NCBI GenBank assembly: GCA_964609085.1
Contig: CAZSRZ010000010.1
Location: 7,595-71,594, forward strand
DNA: 64,000 nt
Direction of reading: 5' to 3'
DNA from: JANPLG01 sp964609085
GTDB lineage: Bacteria > Armatimonadota > SYMT01
Every line of letters starts with the position of its first letter. Within the stretch, counting starts at the first letter, position 1. This document shows positions 59,735 through 64,000 of this stretch, in pieces. The translations under genes and the position numbers were made by a program. The notes under the pieces are model-generated. The model was given only the letters and a program-made list of their open reading frames with translations, did no database searches and was not told where the DNA came from.

Positions 59735-60943
59735 ATGGGAGTGTGTGAACTGTCGGGTCTGATCGAGACGCGGCGACGGGAGTTGGCGGCGCTGTTCCAG
59801 CAGCGGCGCGACGAGGATGGCCGCCTGACGCTCTCCGAGGAGGAGTGCGTGGAGGTGCGCCGCCGCAATGAGGAGTTGAGCACCCTCAGTGATCGCCTGG
59901 AGGCGGCCCGTGAGGCGGAGGAGATCGAGCGCCGCAACCGCGAGGCGCTGGAGCGCGATCAGGAGCGGCGTCGGCCGCCGCTGCCGGGTCCCTTCCGGGG
60001 CGAGCAGGGTGCGGGTCCGATCTCGCTGGGTCGCCTCTTCCTGGAGAGCCGCGCCTACCGCGGTTATCAGGGCGGGCAGGGCCCCGTCGACGTCCTCGAC
60101 GTGGATCTGAAGACCCTGATGAGCACCACGGCCGGTTGGGACCCGGAGGATCTGCGGACCGACCGCATCACCCTCTCCGCCCAGCAGGGAATCCGCGTGA
60201 TCGACGTCATCCCGAAGAGCGAGACCACCATGAGTACGGTGCTCTACATGGAGGAGACGACGTTCACGAACAACGCGGCGGAAGCGGCTGAGGCGGCGGC
60301 CTACGGAGAGTCGGCGTTGGCCTACACCGAGCGCAGCAGCGAGGTGCGGAAGATCGCCGTCTCGCTCCCGGTCACCGACGAGATGCTGGAGGATGCTCCG
60401 CGGCTGCGGGACCTCATCGACAATCGGCTGCGCTTCATGCTGGCGAAGCGGCTCGACAGCCAGATCCTGGTCGGAAGCGGCGTGGCACCCAACCTGACGG
60501 GTGTGAATAACATCGCTGGCATTAATACCCAGGCGAAGGGTGCCGACCCCGTCTACGATGCCATCCACAAGGGCATGGTGTTGTGCCAGACCGTCGGCTT
60601 CGCCGATCCGACGGCCATCCTCATGCACCCGCAGGACTGGCAGGATCTGCGCCTCACGCGGACGGCGGACGGCGTCTACCTGCTCGGCTCTCCTGGCGAT
60701 CACGTGGAGCCCCGGTTGTTCGGGCTGCCCGTGGTCGTGACCACGCACCAGACGCAGAATACCGCGGTGGTGGGGGACTTCCGCATGCACAGCGAGTTGG
60801 TGATGCGCCGCGGCATCGAGGTGCGGATCACCGACGCCCACAGCACCTTCTTCACGGAAGGGAAGCAGATGCTGCGGGCCGATCTGCGCGTGGCGCTGGT
60901 GTTCGACCGCGCCGCGGCCTTCTGCAAGGTCACCGGCATCTAG
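59735..60943 (+). CDS. Phage major capsid protein (HK97 fold)
   Basis: 402 residues. Residues 1-85 form a helical, highly charged Glu/Arg region, the usual scaffold (delta) domain that the protease removes. The capsid body contains TTMSTVLYMEE, YTERSSEVRKIAVSLPVTDEML, LDSQILVGSGVAPNLTGV and FFTEGKQMLRADLRVALVFDRAAAF, all standard for the family (the last is the P-domain/A-domain end). It builds the icosahedral shell. The ribosome site is AAAGGAG 9 bases before the ATG. A strong terminator follows the gene. Confidence 0.94.
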   Translation: MGVCELSGLIETRRRELAALFQQRRDEDGRLTLSEEECVEVRRRNEELSTLSDRLEAAREAEEIERRNREALERDQERRRPPLPGPFRGEQGAGPISLGRLFLESRAYRGYQGGQGPVDVLDVDLKTLMSTTAGWDPEDLRTDRITLSAQQGIRVIDVIPKSETTMSTVLYMEETTFTNNAAEAAEAAAYGESALAYTERSSEVRKIAVSLPVTDEMLEDAPRLRDLIDNRLRFMLAKRLDSQILVGSGVAPNLTGVNNIAGINTQAKGADPVYDAIHKGMVLCQTVGFADPTAILMHPQDWQDLRLTRTADGVYLLGSPGDHVEPRLFGLPVVVTTHQTQNTAVVGDFRMHSELVMRRGIEVRITDAHSTFFTEGKQMLRADLRVALVFDRAAAFCKVTGI

Positions 60944-60967
60944 CGCCGGGTCGCGTTCACATCCCAT

Positions 60968-61012
60968 GGGGCTCGGATCACATCGAGGTGGTCCGGGCCC
61001 CTTCTTTGTTTT
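60968..61012 (+). terminator. Rho-independent terminator after the capsid gene
   Basis: A 10-base stem (GGGGCTCGGA, 60968-60977, with TCCGGGCCCC, 60992-61001; one G-U pair) encloses a 14-base loop and is followed by the T-rich tract TTCTTTGTTTT (61002-61012). It should stop part of the transcripts after the capsid gene and lower expression of the downstream structural genes. Confidence 0.75.
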
Positions 61013-61029
61013 CGAAGCGAGGAGCAAGT

Positions 61030-61236
61030 ATGCCGATTATCGATGGAGGGACCCTCCTCCCTGGTTCGGGGCTCGACGCCCCGCTGTTGAACGCGGGTGC
61101 CCCGGTGAACGGCACCACCCACGCCGGCGTCGCCGCTGTGGGGGCGCTGTTGATCGACACCACCAATGCCCGGCTTTTCATCAACACCGGCACGCAGGCC
61201 AGCCCCACCTGGACGCTGGTCGGCTCCCAGAGCTAG
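61030..61236 (+). CDS. Small capsid-associated or fibre-like protein
   Basis: 68 residues. The second half (GALLIDTTNARLFINTGTQ, then SPTWTLVGS) matches a short repeat type often seen in phage head-decoration and fibre proteins. No catalytic features. The ATG at 61030 has GGAG 5 bases before it, and the gene sits between the capsid gene terminator and a connector gene, a usual position for a decoration protein. Function is inferred from place only. Confidence 0.6.
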   Translation: MPIIDGGTLLPGSGLDAPLLNAGAPVNGTTHAGVAAVGALLIDTTNARLFINTGTQASPTWTLVGSQS

Positions 61237-61245
61237 GGCGTTCAT

Positions 61246-61818
61246 ATGGGGAAGAGCGCCTATCCCACCGCGACCGACCTCACCCAGTACCTGACGGCGG
61301 CGGGAACCCCGGTTCCGGCGGGGCTGGATCTTGCAAGCATCGCGGCGGCCGCTGTCGACGAGTTCGAACGTCGCGCCGGCCGCCGTATGCTGCGTGAAGC
61401 TGCCGACGCCGTCCGACGGTTCGACCCGCCGGCGGACCGGGACGGTTGGCTGGATCTGGAGGCGGATCTCTGCACCCTCACCAGCGTGGAGTATCAGCCA
61501 GCCGGGGCCGCACCCGTTGCACTCGCCGAGGGGAGTGACTTCCGTACGCTCAGCCGGAACCCCGGCGTCGCCCCCGAACCGCTCACGGAGCCGATCGTTG
61601 CGCTCATCCTGGCCCGGATGTGGTTGGCGCCCCTGCGGATGCCGGAGGGCGGCAGCATCCGCGTGACGGGGCGATGGGGGTACGCCGTCGCCATTCCGGA
61701 CGATGCGTGGTGGGCGATGCTGGTGAGGGCGGCGGGTCTGGCGGCGCCGGCTGCAACCTCTGCCCGGGCGTGGGGCGCAACGTTTGAGGCCGCGGTTCGC
61801 CGCTGGCGGAGGGTGTAA
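61246..61818 (+). CDS. Phage head-tail connector-like protein
   Basis: 190 residues. Alpha-helical N-terminus (DLTQYLTAAGTPVP to AVDEFERRAGRRML) and a following beta part resemble gp6-type (HK97) head completion/connector proteins, which are usually ~110 residues; this one is longer, with an additional C-terminal part ending in AFEAAVRRWRRV-like basic residues (actual end TFEAAVRRWRRV). Its position directly after the capsid gene group fits. If it is a connector it would close the head to a tail, yet no tail gene is present. The start follows the previous gene by 9 bases. Confidence 0.6.
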   Translation: MGKSAYPTATDLTQYLTAAGTPVPAGLDLASIAAAAVDEFERRAGRRMLREAADAVRRFDPPADRDGWLDLEADLCTLTSVEYQPAGAAPVALAEGSDFRTLSRNPGVAPEPLTEPIVALILARMWLAPLRMPEGGSIRVTGRWGYAVAIPDDAWWAMLVRAAGLAAPAATSARAWGATFEAAVRRWRRV

Positions 61819-61820
61819 GC

Positions 61821-62288
61821 ATGCCGGCGCTTGCCCCTGCCCTCTCCCCGGCCCGGCGGGATCAGCACCCACTGCTCCCGCTCGCCGCCCGGACCGCCGG
61901 TGGGGAGAGCGATGTGCTCACCCTGCCGGAGGCCGGGTGGCGCTCCCTCACCGTGCAGCTCGTCGTCACCGCCGGGGGCATCAACCCGGGTGACAGCCTG
62001 CAGGTCACCCTGCAGCATCGGCTGGATGGTGCGAACTGGGATGACCTGGTGGCGTTCACGCCCGTGGGTGCGCCGCTGCTCGCCTATCAGGCGGAAAGCG
62101 CCTCTCTGCCTCGCCGACGCGCCGATTCCCCCGGCGAGATCCACCTGATGACCGATCTTGGGCTGGCGCCGGGCACTCTCCGCGCTTGCTCTGTCGGCAG
62201 CGAGTTCCGCGCTCGGTGGACCGTCGTGAGCGGCGGCCCCGGCACCAGCTACACCTTCGCCGTTTCTTTGTTCCCCGGTTCCCTGTGA
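61821..62288 (+). CDS. Phage structural protein, unknown
   Basis: 155 residues, not recognised. It has a predicted all-beta core with SLTVQLVVTAGGINPGDSLQVTLQ and a DGANWDDLVAF motif, then a C-terminal TSYTFAVSLFPGSL. The pattern suggests a small beta-sandwich, possibly a head or adsorption protein. It lies two bases after the connector-like gene and shares loose resemblance with the next protein, so the pair may be related. Function cannot be given. Confidence 0.55.
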   Translation: MPALAPALSPARRDQHPLLPLAARTAGGESDVLTLPEAGWRSLTVQLVVTAGGINPGDSLQVTLQHRLDGANWDDLVAFTPVGAPLLAYQAESASLPRRRADSPGEIHLMTDLGLAPGTLRACSVGSEFRARWTVVSGGPGTSYTFAVSLFPGSL

Positions 62289-62315
62289 GAGGGTCCGGGC
62301 TGGAAAGGATGAGCC

Positions 62316-62696
62316 ATGCCGTATCAGAACCCGGTCGAGGATATCAGCCTCACCATCCCCAACGGGACCTCCGCCAGCGACGCTGCCGCGCTGGACGGAC
62401 GGGCCGTCATCGGCCTCCAGACCCCGGCCGGGTGGACCGCCGCCGGAATCAGCTTCGAGGTGAGCGAGGACGCCGCCACCTGGGTCCCTCTGTTCGCGAT
62501 CACCACGCCGGGCACGGCTGCGGAGATCACCATCCCGAGTAGCGCGGTCCCGACGCTGGGTTCGCAGCGCGAGTTTGCCCTGGATGCCGGCTGGACGCTC
62601 GGCTGGCGTTACCTGCGCGTGATCTCCGGCGTGGGGGGAGCCGGCGTCAATCAGGGCGCCGCCCGGACGCTCAAGCTGCGCGTGCGAGGGATTTGA
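62316..62696 (+). CDS. Phage structural protein, unknown
   Basis: 126 residues, not recognised. Beta-rich, with GISFEVSEDAATWVPLF and YLRVISGVGGAGV that resemble small carbohydrate-binding or head-decoration folds. The ATG has AAGGA upstream. Its stop overlaps the start of the next gene by one base. Role probably in the outer particle; this is inference. Confidence 0.55.
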   Translation: MPYQNPVEDISLTIPNGTSASDAAALDGRAVIGLQTPAGWTAAGISFEVSEDAATWVPLFAITTPGTAAEITIPSSAVPTLGSQREFALDAGWTLGWRYLRVISGVGGAGVNQGAARTLKLRVRGI

Positions 62697-63280
62697 TGAT
62701 GACCAGCGGACGGAGCGCGCGGCGTCTCCTCCTGCCGCGACGAGTCCAGGGGCCGGGTATCCTGGTTGCGGACGCCTTCAGCCGCACGGCGGCAAACCTC
62801 GGTGTGGCGGACACGGGTCAGCCCTGGACCGAGCGCCAGGGCACGTGGGCGGCGGATGGCGCCTCCGCGTACGTCTCCGCCACGGCCGGCGATCACCAGA
62901 ACGTGGCGGAGGTGGACGCGGGTGTGGCCGACATTGTGCTGCGCACCGCGATCGCCCCATTCGGCGGCGATGCCGGTGTGGTATTCAGGCTGCAGGACAA
63001 CGCCAACTACTGGGTGCTCGTGCTGGGGCCGGTTGACATGCGGCTCTACAAGCGGGTGTCGGGGGCGTTTAGCCTGATCGCCTCGCACGCCAGCGGCTAC
63101 TCCGCGGGGGAGGAGGTGAAGGTCGTCCTCGCGGGCAGCACCATCGACTGCTATCGCGCCGGAGTGCTTCGGATCAGCATCAGTGACGCAACCCACCTGG
63201 CCGCTACGCGTCATGGCATCCGCCGATACGACGCCGTGGACACGACCAGTCGCTTCGGCTGGTTTGAGGTGACGGGATGA
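62696..63280 (+). CDS. Phage protein with concanavalin/LamG-like jellyroll
   Basis: 194 residues. The region from VADAFSRTAANLGVADTGQP to the end has the features of a LamG/concanavalin-like domain: WTERQGTWAADG, GDAGVVFRLQDNANYWVLVL, VKVVLAGSTIDCYRAGVL and TTSRFGWFEVTG. Such domains bind glycans. It could be a particle-surface adhesin that replaces a tail fibre. ATG 62696 has GAGGG 5 bases upstream. The next gene overlaps by ATGA. Confidence 0.65.
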   Translation: MMTSGRSARRLLLPRRVQGPGILVADAFSRTAANLGVADTGQPWTERQGTWAADGASAYVSATAGDHQNVAEVDAGVADIVLRTAIAPFGGDAGVVFRLQDNANYWVLVLGPVDMRLYKRVSGAFSLIASHASGYSAGEEVKVVLAGSTIDCYRAGVLRISISDATHLAATRHGIRRYDAVDTTSRFGWFEVTG

Positions 63281-63540
63281 GAGAGGCGTTCATCTGGATA
63301 GTGGTGCCGCGTGTCGGCACGGGGACCTATGCCAATCCATTCCGCGCCGACCTGCCTCCGGGGGTGACCCACGCGGCTGCCGGTCCCGTCCGCGGGACAC
63401 CCTCCGACTCACCGCGGTGGCTGGTGCTGGCCCGAGCGGCCCCCGGTGGGCTGACCGGCGAGGAACTGGGCAGCGGCGAAGCGGGCCGCGTCGCCGCGGC
63501 GCAGCGAGCCAGCGGCGGCGGCGTGCTCTTGGGGGAGTAG
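63277..63540 (+). CDS. Small protein of unknown function closing the phage module
   Basis: 87 residues, not recognised. N-terminus AFIWIVVPRVGTGTYANPFR, then a Gly/Ala-rich middle. No signal peptide or membrane helix. It overlaps the preceding gene by four bases (ATGA) and is the last gene of the series; 104 bases later the metal ATPase gene ends on the other strand. Confidence 0.5.
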   Translation: MREAFIWIVVPRVGTGTYANPFRADLPPGVTHAAAGPVRGTPSDSPRWLVLARAAPGGLTGEELGSGEAGRVAAAQRASGGGVLLGE

Positions 63541-63644
63541 TCGCCGACCCGGCCCCATCGGTTCCGAGGCGAAGGGTCTTCAGCGTGAAGGTGCCGTCAG
63601 GTTTGATGGCCGGCCAACCGACCGTCGGCTCCAACGGGGCGCCT

Positions 63645-64000
63645 TCAGGGCCGGGTCATTCGGAGCCCGCTTGCGACGACGAGCACCTCCGTTACTTCGT
63701 GGGCCAGAACAGCGACGGGCAGCGGCAGGACGCCGGTGATGGCGAGCGAAATGAGGGCGCCGATAACGACGGTCGACGCAGTCAGGTTCTGGCGCATGAT
63801 CGCGCGGGTGCGGCGGGCGATCCGTATGGCCTCGACCAGTTTCATCAGGTCGTCCGCCATCAGCGCCACATCCGCCGTCTCAATGGCGACGTCGGTCCCC
63901 GCAGCCCCCATGGCAATGCCGACACTCGCCTCGGCGAGGGCGGGGGCGTCGTTGACGCCGTCGCCCAACATCGCCACGGCGCCGTACTGTGACATCAGCG
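63645..64000 (-). CDS. Heavy-metal translocating P-type ATPase, C-terminal part (partial)
   Basis: At least 118 codons, continuing beyond the right edge. VAMLGDGVNDAPALA is the conserved hinge motif of the P domain; a final pair of membrane helices follows (TASTVVIGALISLAITGV, LPVAVLAHEVTEVLVVASGL) ending in RMTRP, the usual C-terminus of the P1B subgroup. The metal (Zn/Cd/Pb or Cu) depends on the CPC/SPC motif that is outside the window. It exports toxic metal ions from the cytoplasm. Confidence 0.92.
   Translation of the reverse strand, partial: LMSQYGAVAMLGDGVNDAPALAEASVGIAMGAAGTDVAIETADVALMADDLMKLVEAIRIARRTRAIMRQNLTASTVVIGALISLAITGVLPLPVAVLAHEVTEVLVVASGLRMTRP

Larger units (their letters stand above)
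57714..63540 (+). mobile_element. HK97-type phage head module without tail or mobility genes
   Basis: Nine co-directional genes: portal, prohead protease, major capsid, a small capsid-associated protein, a connector-like protein and four unrecognised structural proteins. Junctions are tight (overlaps or gaps of a few bases). It lacks integrase, repressor, replication, small terminase, tail and lysis genes; flanks are hpnE and a metal ATPase. The base composition looks like that of the host. It is either a worn-down prophage or a domesticated particle such as a gene-transfer-agent-like element. The large terminase at 40244 may belong to it. Confidence 0.8.

Noticed and set aside
58898..61027. 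709-codon open frame antisense to the protease and capsid genes
   Set aside because: The sense genes have strong HK97-type motifs; the antisense protein shows none and reflects codon bias only.
39781..63644. Prophage attachment sites flanking the phage genes
   Set aside because: No direct repeat shared by the darT-terminase spacer and the spacer after 63540 was found, and no integrase or tRNA gene is near.

Overview
The window is GC-rich bacterial DNA from a draft or metagenome scaffold; a run of exactly 100 N sits at 42644-42743. No rRNA or tRNA gene was recognised, so taxonomy rests on gene content. A complete run of Lpt-type export genes indicates a double-membrane (diderm) cell. Two DUF1553/DUF1501 pairs, tandem 3-keto-disaccharide hydrolases (DUF1080), a Tat-exported TIM-barrel isomerase, a GH127 glycosidase, a YqgF-DUF3084 pair of cyanobacterial flavour and HpnD/HpnE squalene genes together fit Armatimonadota or a neighbouring lineage best, with Planctomycetota-type bacteria as the alternative. 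This assignment is inference.

Layout. 1-7.2 kb: end of a UvrD/PcrA helicase, a small lipoprotein, GH127, trxB, then a + strand housekeeping series aroQ, M24 peptidase, def, fmt. 7.3-11.5 kb: TPR protein, acetyltransferase, GtrA, YfhO. 11.5-24.7 kb: a long minus-strand series read from right to left: two GT39-type membrane proteins, a GT2, lptC-like, lptA, lptB, lptF, DUF3084, yqgF, trpF, then gntR-trpB-trpA behind its own well-formed sigma70-type promoter. 24.8-37.8 kb: a ClpP-like protease, a Tat isomerase, two convergent DUF1553/DUF1501 pairs and a three-gene sugar ABC uptake operon without ATPase. 38.0-41.6 kb: a DarT/DarG DNA ADP-ribosylation toxin-antitoxin pair next to a phage large terminase. 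41.8-57.5 kb: VOC protein, a repeat region with the scaffold gap, hemE, a YVTN-phosphoesterase, a PAS-GGDEF-EAL protein, a tandem GNAT, M55 peptidase, a subtilisin with Fn3 domains, two DUF1080 proteins and hpnD-hpnE. 57.7-63.5 kb: an HK97-type head module (portal, protease, capsid, connector, small structural proteins) with no tail, lysis, integrase or replication gene. 63.6-64 kb: end of a heavy-metal P-type ATPase.

How it fits together. The Lpt genes and the glycosyltransferases point to building and export of a cell-surface glycolipid. GH127, DUF1080, ABC transporter and isomerase genes point to plant- or polymer-sugar use. The most unusual parts are the tail-less head module, its terminase lying 16 kb away beyond a scaffold gap, and DarTG beside that terminase. 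The module may be a prophage remnant or a domesticated, gene-transfer-agent-like particle. Two genes (darT, hpnE) appear to start on non-standard codons (CTG, ATC), and gntR-trpBA has a promoter with a TCTAGA palindrome over the start site.
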